Below, in pieces: positions 1-12,350 of a DNA stretch of 64,000 nucleotides (positions are counted from its first letter, which is position 1; each line of letters opens with the position of its first letter). A model generated the notes under the pieces. The model did not search any database, was not told where the DNA came from, and was given only the letters and a program-made list of their open reading frames with translations. Source of the DNA: Lepeophtheirus salmonis (lineage: Eukaryota > Arthropoda > Copepoda > Siphonostomatoida > Caligidae). The position numbers and the translations under genes are program-made. The stretch lies in NCBI RefSeq assembly GCF_016086655.4, contig NC_052138.2, forward strand, positions 30,019,403 to 30,083,402. The letters are read 5' to 3'.

Positions 1-907
1 GACTGGCAATTCCTGATGGTGTCAATCACACGTCGGCTAAAGCGATTAATTTTACACGATTGCCTTTCTCGCTGTTTATTTTAATGTCACAAACTATGCT
101 TTGCTTGTAAACAAAGTTTAAACTGTCAGCTGATATCCCAATTTTTATTTTAAAACCACGAAATCTACACCTTTAAGCGCTAACAAAAGTATTAAAACTA
201 TTTCTTTAGACTTGATATAAAGCCATAGAATTCTAAACATAGAATCCCATTATAGGGATTCTTAGATATGTAATAAGAGAGAACAATAAAGGCAGCGCTG
301 GAATATACATTAGGTGTTTTTTATGTATGTTTCAGATGTGGAAGCCTACTGTTCATCGACGGAGTTCTTTATACCCTCAACATTTGGTTGTCGGATTCTG
401 CAACCCTTAGACTCTACTTGCTAACAGATGCTATAATCCAGGAGATTCAAATCTGGTAATTGAGGGGGCCAAGAGGCCTTCAGAAAAACTGGAACTGAAC
501 TGATGACTAACTCTTACACCATATCTACTCTGAGAAGTGGTATTTTATTACCTTATAGAGATACACTGCCAGCCTTTTTGATGTATCTTGATACGATGGG
601 CCATTATACCTTGACGTCCATGGTCGTCTCCGTCTAAAAGCAAACTAAAAATTATATATTATCTGCAAGGTGGTGTGACTCGCTGTCGCTTGGGCTAATA
701 TAAATATTGATTGCTTGAAGGCGCTAGTGTCGTGCAATATTACGTCAACTCTTGTGTGCACCTTCTGTATACTTGAGCTATTATAACTTATAAGATTTCC
801 AGTTATCAGTTACACTTATGTTAATATTAACTAATAATAATATTTCATATTTACAAATTTCAATATTCTGGTATTTATAACTTGTAAGTTAGCTCTCATT
901 ATAATTT
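1..907. other. AT-rich non-coding stretch, nothing recognised
   Basis: No long open frame, repeat terminus or RNA gene can be recognised here. The sequence just before the THAP-like reading frame could hold its promoter, but no specific element stands out. Confidence 0.5.
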
Positions 908-1524
908 ATGTCATCCTCTTGTGTTGTCCCTGGGTTCTCGAAGGAAGGATCATTGCAATTTCCTTCAAATGAAAGTGCATATCTAAAATGGTGGATTGCT
1001 CTAAGACAGAAACACGTTAATGGTTCACTCTGGAGGCCATCACCATACTCTGTGTTATGTGAACAACATTTCTACTAAAAGATTTCCGAGTGTCAAGGCA
1101 AACTCTAACTCCCATGGGAGAAAACCAAATCGGCATTTCAAACAAGATGCAGTTCTATCCCTTTTTCTTGGTCATTGGAGCAAGTTTAAGGTCTTTAATT
1201 TTTCCAAATAAATCTTAAGTTATAAACCTATCCTTTTTTTAGAATGGTAGCATAATTAGAGATGACAACAGCATTATTATGGCTTCTGATCAATACTTGG
1301 ATGTTTTCGTGGAGGAGTTAGAGACTGAGAACATCAATGAGGGTATTTTAACTCCAAAAGAAGACAAAGATCTTCAATCAGATCTGTTGATCATAAATGA
1401 TCAAATTGTTCAAACTACCAATACCAAAGAAGTCCTCCTTCGACCTGTGTTCTCAATCCAAAACTTTGATAATAATCAAAAATGGTACTATCCATTTCTA
1501 ATCAAATATTTGAAGAACTATTAG
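908..1524 (+). pseudogene. THAP-type zinc-finger protein, frameshifted and with one zinc ligand lost
   Basis: An ATG at 908 opens a frame starting MSSCVVPGF, the expected start of a THAP DNA-binding domain (M-x-x-C near the N-terminus). It continues through a tryptophan-rich core (YLKWWIALRQK, WRPSP) to the LCEQHF motif supplying the Cys and His zinc ligands. It then meets a stop at 1076-1078. Shifting the frame by one base restores the rest of the domain (KRFPS to the AVLSLF box that corresponds to the family AVPSIF motif, to about 1190). The second zinc Cys (CVVPGC in the family pattern) reads Phe. A possible 52-base intron (1191-1242, donor GTCTTT, acceptor TTTTTTTAG) would join this in phase to the frame that contains the acidic segment at 1279-1524. 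THAP domains occur in host regulators and in P-element-type transposases, and I cannot tell which this was. The frameshift could also be an assembly error. Confidence 0.62.
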
Positions 1525-2904
1525 AATCCACATCATAACTTTCCTGATGCATTTCATCTTCCTATATCATGAAATTGTATGCATAATTTGTAAATCACTA
1601 TTTTTCAATAAAATAGCATTCAAACAAGAAACCAACTTATTTAAAATTAGCCACAACCCATGGGTTCTAAATAAATAATTACATTTCTACTCCTAACTTA
1701 ATAAAAACAATTATAAGTTAAACTCTAAAGAAATAAATTGAAATAGATTTCGAATATATAAGTAGATTTAAAAGAACCATCTAGATATCATCATGTATGT
1801 ATTAAATATATTTACATTAAAAATAAAAAGTCAAATTGATATTCTAATTGAGTTCTAAGTATCTAATTCAAAAATGCTAAAAAATTTACAACAAAATAAT
1901 AAAACATAGTTATTTATCTCCATTGCACAAGAAATCAGAGGGCTCCAATAAACATAGTATTTAGATTTCTATAAATTGTATTAAGATGAATTATATATAG
2001 ATGTTGACGGATGTCGTTGCCTTCTTTTAGGATCTAGAAAGTAATCTTAACTTTCATGAGATGAAATGTTGGTCACTTTCCTACACTTAGTGAAAATTAG
2101 TAATGAATGTACTATATTCGTATTATCATGAAAGATCCTCATCCAAAAGGATGATAGCTCTTCATTAGTTTGGCGAGTCCGTCCTTGGTCATCAAAGAAA
2201 CAGATTTCGAGGATTGAACTTGTTTAGCATAAGCAAATTAATGAGTATGAGGAGAGCCATACTCAAATAGTAACTCTTTCCGAAGAAACTTAGAAAACTG
2301 AGATAAGGAGACGAATAAATGGATTCTTTTGGAATGGATTTAAATCCCAATCCGACATTGTAATTCAAGGACTACTAGCGAGAAAGACTAGAAAAGTTTG
2401 TTATCTCTTCAAAAGAGTAGAGTCTGTAAATTAACTCCTTGGGTTGTTCAACTCATATTTGGAAGAACCACTTTACTTAAAGGAATATTTTGATTTAATC
2501 ATCACTTAATAATATCACTTTCACAATGTCTCAAATAATAATGAGTAATGAAATTAATCATTAAAGGGTTTTAGTCAACATGCAACTCAATTTTGTCTTA
2601 AGTCTTCGTATAGCTAGTAGTTATTAGTCCTTGCCCGGATAATCATCATTATTATTCATGGAGTTATCTTATTTTTTCACACTAGGGGGCTACTCACTGT
2701 TGCAGCATTTACAAACTAATATAAGTCAACAAACCTCGTGTTTACTATAGTTTTAGGAGATCGTACAATTTACAACTTGTACGTCTCATAACGCTCTATT
2801 TAATTAGAGGATCAATCAATTTAATTAACAACTCCTAATTAATGATATCATTTCTTTTTGATCGATTAAAACTGCTTATCTAAATATATAAGAAATAATA
2901 TAAG
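1525..2904. other. AT-rich non-coding stretch, nothing recognised
   Basis: No open frame of note and no transposon ends that I can read. Confidence 0.45.
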
Positions 2905-3065
2905 TGAGCTTTTAAACTTTTTAATGTGAGACAGAATATCTACTTATCAATTAGTAACTTATATTTAAAAAGTAAAACAAAACATAATTAATATATCACC
3001 TATATATGGAGTATTCAATTATTTAAAGCTCATCATCACAAGTATTGTAAATTCTTTGGTTAAAA
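2905..3065 (+). repeat. Direct repeat, copy A
   Basis: The segment shares a string of blocks with 3960-4135 in the same orientation: 'cttttaaactttttaatg', 'tctacttatcaattagtaac', 'ggagtattcaattat' and a 'catcacaa' block. The copies have diverged by substitutions and small indels. They could be two members of a short dispersed repeat or a local duplication. Confidence 0.55.
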
Positions 3066-3959
3066 CATTTCATCTTATTTTTAAGTTTCTTCGTTTAAAA
3101 CTAATAATGGGCATTATCAGTTCCTTTTTATCCATTAAAATTTCTCATCTACATAGTGTGGACCCAAAACTTGTAAAATCATGACTAAATTACAAAAAAC
3201 GGGACAAACAACTTAAAACCAATTTATAAAATGTTTAAATACTATATTCTAATATATTTTTATTGAATATGCCTCCATCACAAGCAAACATAGCCACGAC
3301 ACGTCCGCGACCAAATTGTCTGCTCTTGACCATGAAGGTCTTGTTATTGTTGTACCACACTGTCACAATGGCAGCTGGGAACAAATCCAAATTTAATTGA
3401 GGATTTTGGGTGGAGGAGACAACATGAAGATAGCCCATAAGTCAGCCGTATTATTGCTAAAGATATGGATATGGAAGAAAAAATTATTATGAGATAATAT
3501 ATGAAAAAGAAGATTTTTTTTAAAGCACTTCCTTTCTTTAAAAAAAAAAGAAAGATCATTCGATCAAATTATACAATGGAGCCAAAAATTTAAATAAATT
3601 CTTGCAATATTTTCTAAAAAAATTCTAAAAACAAAGAAAAAAAAAATATACATATATAATCCTGCGGATGCCCGCATAAGTTTTGTTTCTTATTGATGTT
3701 GTAAAAGCCTGTTGTTTGAAATGCTAAAGGTCTTTATACAGTCTTCCCGGCACTAACACAGGCGTGGAAGAATCACACATGCGTTGCCTTTTTTGTTTTT
3801 GATCGTACATTTTTACACTTAGAGACATGGAATAAATACAAAACTTATTTATCTTTGTTTCAGCTGTCGTTTGGTTGCATAATGAAAACATCGTAATTAA
3901 AAATAACAGGGATAAAATTGTAATTAAAAGATCCTGCAAGTTTTGGGTCCCCACTCTAT
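3066..3959. other. Spacer between the direct repeats, no gene recognised
   Basis: Short open frames occur on the minus strand at 3235-3559, but neither resembles a family I know and they overlap one another. I see no coding support. Confidence 0.4.
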
Positions 3960-4135
3960 ATTTAGAAATAATACAATTGTGGACGTTTAAACTTTATAAT
4001 ATACCACAGAATATCTACTTATCAATTAGTAACTTTGATCTAAAATGCCAAAATTTACATCCTTATTATATCAAGCATAAATGGAATATTCAATTATTAA
4101 ATACTTCTCATCACAACTACTGTATTTTAAAGTTT
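3960..4135 (+). repeat. Direct repeat, copy B
   Basis: This is the second copy of the 2905-3065 repeat, starting about 1,055 bases downstream and sharing the 'tctacttatcaattagtaac' block and its neighbours in the same order. Confidence 0.55.
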
Positions 4136-4276
4136 CTGTTTGGGTAATTTAATTATACAAATTTCATATATCCAAAATTGCCACTTGCACAAAGTATATA
4201 TTTTTAGGAGGAGAGTCCTAAAAGTACCTGTTCCAACAAAGATAACACAAATATTTCTTTTGGGGAAAAAAAGATT

Positions 4277-4660
4277 TGATTTTCAACATAATCTCCCTGT
4301 AGCTCTATACTTTTAAAAAAAAAAATTCAAAAATTCTGCTTTGTTGCTGTCAAGACACTCAATTAAAACTTCTTCACGGCACTATTTTTTCTCTTGCACA
4401 CATTTTACTCTTCTCCAAATTTTAAGATAGTATACGATGTACTGCACTTTATAAAATGCCTCTGCTAGCTTGCACACTTTCAGTCGATAATCCTCCAGTC
4501 CCGCTTCGTGGATTTTCTACACAGTTTCTGGAGTCGTCACATCATTTGGTCAACTACTGCAACGATAACCTTGACATCATGTACGGCCTCGTTTAAACTC
4601 TGCTTGGCAAAATTTTACTTTTGTAAACGTAGGGACAGGCTCACCCAGAGTAGAATCCAT
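4277..4660 (-). pseudogene. Mariner-type transposase, internally deleted remnant
   Basis: On the minus strand an ATG at 4660 begins MDSTLGEPVPTF, followed by VKFCQAEFKRGRT, a mariner N-terminal helix-turn-helix segment. After in-frame stops comes PNDVTTPE, then KIHEAGLEDYRLKV. The last part resembles the mariner C-terminal ending GDYVE near 4290. The catalytic middle (the DD34D region) is missing, so this is a deleted and mutated copy. I could not find a convincing pair of terminal repeats around it. Confidence 0.65.
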
Positions 4661-5923
4661 TTTAATTTTTATATTAGTTTGGCTCAAGGTTAATAGAATT
4701 ACAAAGTTTTACCATTATGTAGTCGAGCTTGTTAGAATTTTCATTTTTATGTCCTGTACTGGCTGCTGGGTAAGACAGACAGATTTTGACGTCATAGAGT
4801 ATAACAACGGTACTTTAACATTAACAGTTATGGAAGGCGATATATAGCTACTCTCGGTAACATTTATACTCTTTGACGTCACTATTAAAAAGCGCGGCGG
4901 AATTAAAAATCAGTCGGAAAAGCTTTATAGGTTAACCCAGTATTTCTATTAACCTTGGGTTCGGAGGAGTCCTTTCAAATAAAAGTATTGAATTACAAAG
5001 CCATGACAAATTTTCTCCATTTTCACAAATTTATAGACATGGTTCACTATTGATGACGCTGAACAAATACAAACAAAGTGGCGCGTTCAAACTTAAAACT
5101 TGATTTGTCAATTTTGTATTTTCTAATGTAGTTATTTTTTTAAACAACTACCACCATCTTATAGGTAGTCAATTTACTGCCAATATCGAGCCCTTTTTTT
5201 TCACACCATCAACCTTGTTTCTTTAAATGCTCGCAAAGTTTTGGATATTTAGCGACAAAATGGGGTTTCATTTTGTTGAGCTTCATCGATTTGGCTGACA
5301 TCATTTCCTTTCAAATGACACGTTATGACATTTTAAGCCCTATTTCAACCATAAAAGTAAATCTATACTTTAAAAATTCATCACTAAATTTTCTTTTCTT
5401 AATAAATTAATTTTAGTTTAGTTTACCATTATAACTATAGAATATTGATATTAGGCCAAGAACACAACACAAAGACATTAAGTATTATACAACAACGTTT
5501 TAGAAAGCCTTAGGTGACCCCACACAATTTTTCAGGTAATCCCAATTGAGATCGCAGCCCACAAGTTGAGAACCACTGCTCTAAACTTCTTTTTTTAACT
5601 AATTTATCAGAAACACTTATCCTAAATGTATAGGTAATTAATTCCATCATGAATCCCCCCCCAAAAAAAAAAAAGACGAAATCATCTCTTAGCCACTGGA
5701 AACAGAAAATACTTAATAAAAGGCATCTTGACCCAGTTAATATAAAAACATACTTGTGCAGTAATATTGTTTAGAAATAGGTATAGATGCTCTTAAACTT
5801 TTTAAATTAAAAGATTGATAATTAAGAAGATGATATGCTATGTTTTAAATCAACCATCATTACGCGGCAAATCTTCTGAAGTAGATGTTTTTATCACCAT
5901 TGCGGCCTTCAAATCAGGGCTGC
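4661..5923. other. AT-rich stretch with one hAT-like terminus
   Basis: Near 5555-5573 the sequence 'gttgagaaccactg' has the look of a right-hand hAT terminus (reverse complement CAGTGGTTCTCAAC). No left-hand partner was identified. Otherwise no gene is seen. Confidence 0.35.
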
Positions 5924-6430
5924 AGAGTCATAATAGGAGTCATAGATTTTTTTGTTGGAGTAGGAGTCAGGAGTTGGAAAATTTGTAACGACTCCAGCTA
6001 CAAAATCATTCAAATTTATATAAATCTAGCTTATTTATGTATAATCTAAGTCTTAAATTGAGTATTTGTAAAGTTGTTTTTTTTGTAAATGGTAATAAAT
6101 TATAGGTTCCGCGGTTACGAGTGCATACATTCTGTTCAGAAACTTATTAATGAACAAGAAATAGAAATAAATCTATAACTTTAGATCCATCTCATTTTTT
6201 GTTCATCATATTAAAGATTTTTTTTTCAAAATATTTTCTTTATACCCGGCCGTATTATTTCCAACAATTAAACAATAACTACCTATAGCTATAAATTGAA
6301 TATATATTTATAGTCTATACACTAAAATGACTCAAAATTACTTATAAAGCCTATAAAATATATTATTGTAAAATTGTGCGTTGCAATTGGAGTTTTAGTT
6401 GGTAACATTCTAACAGGAGTCGGCCTGCTT
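5924..6430. repeat. Dispersed-repeat-like block with GGAGTC motifs
   Basis: The block opens with CAGGGCTGCAGAGTC and carries several 'ggagtc' and 'gactcc' words in both orientations (near 5935, 5960, 5990 and 6420). This arrangement is typical of short non-autonomous elements with subterminal repeats. The ends are weak, so the borders are approximate. Confidence 0.35.
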
Positions 6431-7261
6431 CAAATACACCGATTGATTTTAATAGACTTTAGTTTCATTTATTAAATATCTATTTATTTCTCTAAAATTA
6501 AAATTGTGTAGACAAAGTAATGACAACTTCTCAAAATATAGTTTTGAATGGATATTGTTGATTACAACTTAAAAATCCTACTTATCCTACTCAGCGACAC
6601 AATTATTCGTCCTGGTTGATGAAGAGTTGCCTACCCTTGCTGTACATTATATTTACTGACTCAAATAAATTAGACAAATATATTGTTTACTTCTGATTCG
6701 AAATACATTTTTTATTGTAACAAATTCATTTTTATTGCCGTTAAACATTCACAAACAATACAAATTATTTGGAGTATTGACGATATTCTGATAATAAAGG
6801 CCTCCTACTTACTCGCTGTTTAGTTTTTTAACTATTTTCTTGTTCTCGTGAATTTTATCATTTACCTCAGAGACGTAATTTTTTGCCATACAGTTGAAAA
6901 TTTTACATACTATACCTTAAATATATTTGTTAAAAGTATGATTTTCCTCACATTCTGCTTCAGCCTGAAGCATAAGGCTCATGTTTAAAACTATTTAAAA
7001 ATATTTTTATAAATATTTATTGATATTTTTTAGATGATTTATTTGATTTAATATTACCAGGTTATCTTTTCAATTTGAAATACATAACGAGTTCAGAATA
7101 CAAGATATGATTGTCGGGTAAGTCCTTTTCTATCAATTTGATTGGCCAAAGTGGTTTTTTCCTCACCAGAGGTAAAAAAGAACAAATCTACATAAAGTTT
7201 TTGTTTTTTACAAGGGAACATATTTATACATTGATGTGTTTTACCTCTTCTAATCTTTTTT
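6431..7261. other. AT-rich non-coding stretch, nothing recognised
   Basis: No open frame, terminus or RNA gene recognised. Confidence 0.45.
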
Positions 7262-7600
7262 TATTGTTCTGTTAGGAAGCCAAGTTTCTTTCTTGATGTT
7301 CATCCAAATGAGGATTAAGGCTTAGAAGACGCTTAATAACTGATTCTATTTCACTTTCAAAATTAGTTTCCTGTACATCCTTATCCTTTGGGAAAATATG
7401 GAAACGTCTTATGGCATAAGGGCGATCCTTCTTCTCAGACTTAGTTAGCCTGAGCCACTATGGCATACCGGGTCGACACAGAGTTTTCCCATTACTTGGA
7501 TGTACTTAAATAGTCTAGTCAAATTTCCTCAGTGAAATGAAAACGAATCCTTCTTGGTAGACTTGTTTTGAAAGGTTGCGAGAGTCTTCCCTTCCTTTTC
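7262..7600 (-). pseudogene. Unidentified coding-like remnant
   Basis: The minus strand reads as protein-like sequence in two successive frames. The upstream part contains FQNKSTKKDSFSFH, then a stop, then FKYIQVMGKLCVDPVCHS. The downstream part, in another frame, is a charged, helix-like run (SEKKDRPYAIRRF, then SEIESVIKRLLSLNPHLDEH) ending at a stop near 7275. Amino-acid composition changes from the AT-rich surroundings, which suggests former coding. I do not recognise the family. It could be exons of a host gene with unseen borders or a transposon remnant. Confidence 0.3.
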
Positions 7601-9100
7601 TAATAATGTATTGATTGTAGATATCACAGAAATGAATTATTTCATTAATAAATATACACTAAATAAAAATATATTGACATACCACGATTCTTTGAGTTAC
7701 GAAGATATTTGTTAAGTATCATTTTGTCAAATAAACAAAATTTTGATAAATATTATTTAATTGATAGACATATTTGTTCTCAAATTTTACCTAAAAAATT
7801 TAAGGATCATAACTTGACAGTTCAATATTTAAAATTTCCAATTATTTTATATATTCCAAATAACTTATTAAAATTATGACAGCAATCATTGTCTTTTACA
7901 CAAAATCTTTTATAAATTCCATAACAAAAGTTATTCAGAATGTTGCTTCGTAGGTCAATGGACTATCTAAACGTTTGTAAGCCGGGAAAAAAAGTAGAAC
8001 GCTGCTGTGACTTTATTTCTTAATCGATTTTATTAAAATATTCACACAAATCAACGTTATAACATAACTTTTATAATTCAATCAATAAAATCATCGTTAG
8101 CTCGAACTATACATTCACCATCATATTGATTTCGGTTACTTGTCTTTATATCCCTAAAATACACACGATTTTCATCACTACTTGTGTACTTCTTAAAAAG
8201 AGTGCGAGACTAGTTTTACCACCATTACATTAGGAAAAAAAATCAAGATTAGATTTATGCATTGTGTTCTGGAGAATTTATTCTCTTGAACTCCGTGTGC
8301 GTAGGTTCGCGGCTTGGGCAGTGGGCATTGCTAAAAAAGGAAATATACTTTATGTATATGGAATTCAAAGACGATTCCTGATATGGATAGAGTAAATTTA
8401 ACAGTATAAAATAATACGTACATTTTTATTTTTTTTTAATTTTCAATTCTTGAGTTTCTTAATTTCCCCCAAATTTGGTGCCCCCTCTATCATTTGGCGC
8501 CATATAAAATATATAATACTTAGGTAGGGACAGAAACAATGTGTCCAAATTTCATTCCTAGAGAAATAAATATACTTTATGTATATGGATTTCATACCAA
8601 ATTGAAAATATAATACTATAACATTTAATTATACCTAATCAGTGCAACTCCATCCAACCAATGAAAGGGGCATTAAAAAAAAATGTTCAAAATAAAATCT
8701 TCGAAACTCAACACACAATCCGTAACCCGACTTATATAAAAAAAGAAAGGTGTTCCATATTCTACGAGGCTCATTTTCTTTCAGGCTTAAATAGCTTGAG
8801 TTATACAAATAAATATTTATTGATTCTTTAAATTTTTTTATTCGTTTTTTTACACAAAGCCAAAATTGAAATTAATTTTTTTTTTTTTTTTTAAAAAGGA
8901 AATTTATTTAAAATGATTATGTGCTATTTTTACACCCCTTATGTATGCTTATGATGCTGAAACATGCATGGGGCGGTGTAACCACAAAAATTTATAAAAT
9001 GGTCACAAATCTGCAGTGTTATGGAATATAATTTAAAGTATGTAGATGTATATATTTCAGTGTCCCTCTGCATTTACTGCACTGAGTGAGTTCACATTAG
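7601..9100. other. AT-rich stretch with a short direct repeat and a poly-T tract
   Basis: The word 'aaatatactttatgtatatg' occurs near 8341 and again near 8570 in direct orientation. A long T run starts near 8877. I see no gene. Confidence 0.4.
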
Positions 9101-9111
9101 CCTTTTGAATC

Positions 9112-9402
9112 ATGACTAGCAGTGATAATAAACGAAAGGAATTTGGTCAATTTAAAAATAAAAAGAAACCGAAAATCAATATTATCAAATTGAACTGTTT
9201 TTTCCCTCCAAAAAGGAAGGGTGTCCAATTTGAAGAATGTTTAGAGGAGTTTCATTACATTAGTTTCATTCAGTTTGAGAAAATAAAATTTACTTTCAGT
9301 TTGCCAAAAAAAAAACTCGTAAAAACTCAGCGAGTGGGCTGGAGGGGATGTAGCCCCCCTACCCAACTTAAGAAATTTTTGCTTTTTACTATTAAATTTT
9401 AA
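9112..9402 (+). pseudogene. Lysine-rich 96-residue frame, possibly the start of a decayed transposase
   Basis: The frame begins MTSSDNKRKEFGQFKNKKKP, a basic low-complexity start that reminds me of N-termini of some hAT transposases. It then runs into a dispersed repeat (9328-9607) that supplies its last residues. No domain can be recognised and no downstream catalytic part is visible. It may well be spurious. Confidence 0.2.
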
Positions 9403-9607
9403 AAAAACTAATAATAATATTTGAAATTGAATTGAATTTGTTTTCCCAAAAAATTTATCTTTTCAAATTTTTTTCTATTTGTCTGTGAATAGTAGCTATG
9501 GCTTTTTAAAATTTGTTTCCAAAAAAAAATAATATTTAATTTGGATTTTCTTCATACAAAATTCCGAAAACCCCACCCACCCTCAAATATACTCCTGCGA
9601 ACCCCCT
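9328..9607. mobile_element. Short non-autonomous element, 'CAGGGGTGTCCGCAG' family, diverged copy
   Basis: The block contains the family word 'gggctggaggggatgtagcc' near its left end and AT-rich 'ttttccaaaaa' filler. It ends at a diverged right terminus 'ctgcgaaccccct'. The terminal words match the better copies at 12789, 49957 and 53350. Borders are approximate. Confidence 0.45.
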
Positions 9608-9609
9608 AA

Positions 9610-10096
9610 TCTCCAAAGCATGAAATCGACTGACTGTATTTTCATGTAAGCTCTAGAATTTATCTTCTAGAATAAAACCAACCCCATCCTGCATCCCCTT
9701 CAACAACCTGATTACCATACATTATTAAAATGGAAGTCATGTTGCCGCACCATGTAATTACACGTTGTACTTAATTTGAAGAAATACTATAATTGATGAG
9801 TACTTAGAGCAGGGGTCTCCAACTTTCATTTTATTCAGATTTGTGAGCGATCAGGGAAAAAATTATGAGCAGAAATTAATTCCAATATAGTGGTACAAAG
9901 ATTAGGGCCATATGCGATCAGTGATCCGATCAATTTAATTGTGATCATATTCAAAAATTCAATTTCTTTAAACCTCTTGCTTTTTGATGGAAAGGTTGTG
10001 AGATACAACAAAGAAAATGCGTGAAATAGGTATGATAGTATATTTGATTGTGGGAGCAGGAATTACCCCAGTCCAAGTCCTATTTTAAGCCAAATA
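9610..10096. other. Non-coding stretch with an isolated hAT-like terminus
   Basis: Near 9814 the word 'caggggtctccaact' resembles a hAT left terminus. No right-hand partner with a target duplication was found. Nothing else recognised. Confidence 0.3.
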
Positions 10097-10140
10097 GGGT
10101 GGAATGAAGGGGTGGAATGAAGGGGTGGAATGAAGGGGTT
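10097..10140 (+). repeat. 13-base tandem repeat, about three copies
   Basis: The unit 'ggggtggaatgaa' is repeated about three times without interruption, followed by a decayed G-rich tail ('ggggttaaatgagggtta'). Confidence 0.85.
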
Positions 10141-11660
10141 AAATGAGGGTTATAGGGGTATAATGGACCCCATAGACCCATTAGAGAGTCATTATCCACT
10201 CCAGACAAAGGGGGATTATCCGGCAATGGAGAGTGATAAGCTTCGTGATCGGTCCTGGGGGTGAAAAAAAAAGAAGAAATAATTTAGGACAAGGATAAAC
10301 TTTCTTCATAGAGGGACTGCATTTAACCCTTGATCATTATTTGCTTGGAGAAGGATATTAAACAAATTACTTGATTACTAGTTACTTAATAAGTATGTGT
10401 CATACATATTATAGATCTGATGATTTTTTAAATTTGAATTGCCATGTATCCACTCCAAATTTTAGGAACAAATTTTGATTTTTATCTAATAGAGAATAAC
10501 ATGCCTGTATATTAATTGAACACAGGTGTGTCAATTCAATATTACACACGTTTGATCATGTATCACTTTACCTCTCTCTTTTTGTTTATTTTAACAAATA
10601 TGAATATTAATTGATACTTTGTATCTAACTAGGGTATATTTTTAAAGAGACTGTTTCTATATATGTATATAAAGACTTGAAACAAAACAAAAATCTAATA
10701 AAAAATGAGGGAAAGGTCTAATTAAAAAAATACCTATAATTAATATTCAATATTAATGCAGGGCCGTCATCACAGGGAGGGAGGATAGAGGGACCTGAGC
10801 CCCTAATAGTTACTTCACAAGTTGTACTTATCGAGCATATTACGAATGAGCTACGCTCAGGATAAATTATTCCTTTGAATTCAATGTGAATAAGGAGTGA
10901 GGCTAATCCAGAGTATTTTGGGGATGTCAAAAAATTCGAAAATCAACATGTTAACCCTTTTAATTGTTAAATGTTTTGAAGAAGATCAGTTTATTTTTCA
11001 TGCAATTTCATCAAATCAGCTAGAAGCAAGCCAGGTTGAGAAAGGAGGAGGAGATGGATATAAGCAAGAATTACTTTGATGTTTATCCACAATTCTACAA
11101 GGACTTTCAATTATAACTTCTACTTTATTAATGCAAAGACAGTTCGTGGACGCCCCATAACTCCAGACTAGTTCTTTTATATATTTACGCTTCAAAGCGA
11201 ATATCACTCTTGAGAGGTTTGCTAGAGTGAATTTATTCCCTCTATAGTATTTATCTTATTTTATCTTAATTATTATATGAGTTGTTAATAAAAGGTCCAA
11301 GCTAACATCAAATACATTACCTTTTATTACTCAATAAATATTATCTAGTCTGCTTTTCTTCATTTCTAACTCAAATCAATTTTTAAACTATTCCACCAAA
11401 TGTCCCTGAATACGAAGAGAGTTGCAATATTGGACGGATCATATTCCATTGTAACTTCAAAAGAAACGGTGGTCACAAAATTATCATACTAATTGTATAA
11501 TATATTTACAATTAGTATACAAAATAACCATATATGCTCAAACAATAGCTGACATATATTAATATGTATTTAAGCTAACCCAGCTCAAGTTAATTGTACC
11601 AAAAGCAAATAGTGTTGCAAATTTCCTCCTTCTGAAATGCTTATAACATATAGGCAAAAT
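10141..11660. other. AT-rich non-coding stretch, nothing recognised
   Basis: Only short, unsupported open frames. Near 11140 a 'ccccataactccag' word may be an eroded, inverted piece of the dispersed repeat also seen near 14160, 18250, 40260 and 47970. Confidence 0.35.
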
Positions 11661-11664
11661 TGTG

Positions 11665-12350
11665 TCCTAATCGGTCTAGCGGTTCAAGTAGTTCCGGTTC
11701 TTCAACTGCTAGAACCGGAACCTATAAAGTCGAACCGAGACCGGAATAAATTGTTTATCAGTCTCGGTTATTGTGCTTATTTTCGTTTGTTGTATTTTTT
11801 GGTATAGTTATATCCTTTTAATATTCTATCTACAAATTTTTTTATATGAAATTAAACAATTTGTTACTTTTATTGTATAACGCAACCTTTCTTTCAATAA
11901 GAAATAAAAATAGTCCAATTCTGCTACTAAGCCAGGGAGTTTTTTTCAAACTTTACTATGAAGGACCCCCTACATTAATACTTTTTTAGCTGAGGCCCCC
12001 TTTATGCAAAACATGTTCATTATGTATGTGTAGACTGATAGAAATCCTCAATTCTCCATCTTCCTGTGCCCCCTCCCCCTAAGCCTCACTTTGAAAACCA
12101 TTGTCTCAAGCATCCTTAGTTTTTAGGGCCCTTTTGGAACTTGGGGCACTATGCGCTCTGCGCACAAGGTAGCTGCAGCCCTGTTTGTATCTAATATCAT
12201 TTCCTAGGCTCAAATTTTCTAGCAACGCCCCCTGTTTTAAGTCCCTGTTACCAAACTGAGCCACTATAAAAAAGAATCGAGACCGAAGACCAGAACTGAA
12301 AACGAGACCGAAACCATTGAAATGAAAGAACTGAGCCCGTTACAACCCTG
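11665..12350 (+). repeat. Dispersed repeat, plus-oriented copy, with an embedded hAT-like unit
   Basis: The outer parts are rich in 'accgg', 'gagaccg' and 'cgagacc' words (11680-11760 and 12270-12345). The inner part, about 11933-12108, starts CAGGGAGTTTTTTTCAAACTTT and ends with an inverted 'gaaaaccattg', and is flanked by 'tctcaagc'. The same order of words occurs inverted at 17700-18090, for example 'atccttagtttttagggccc' here against 'gggccctaaaaactaagga' there. The two copies therefore belong to one repeat family. Confidence 0.65.

Noticed and set aside
4508..4693. Plus-strand 61-residue frame
   Set aside because: Antisense to the mariner N-terminal remnant.
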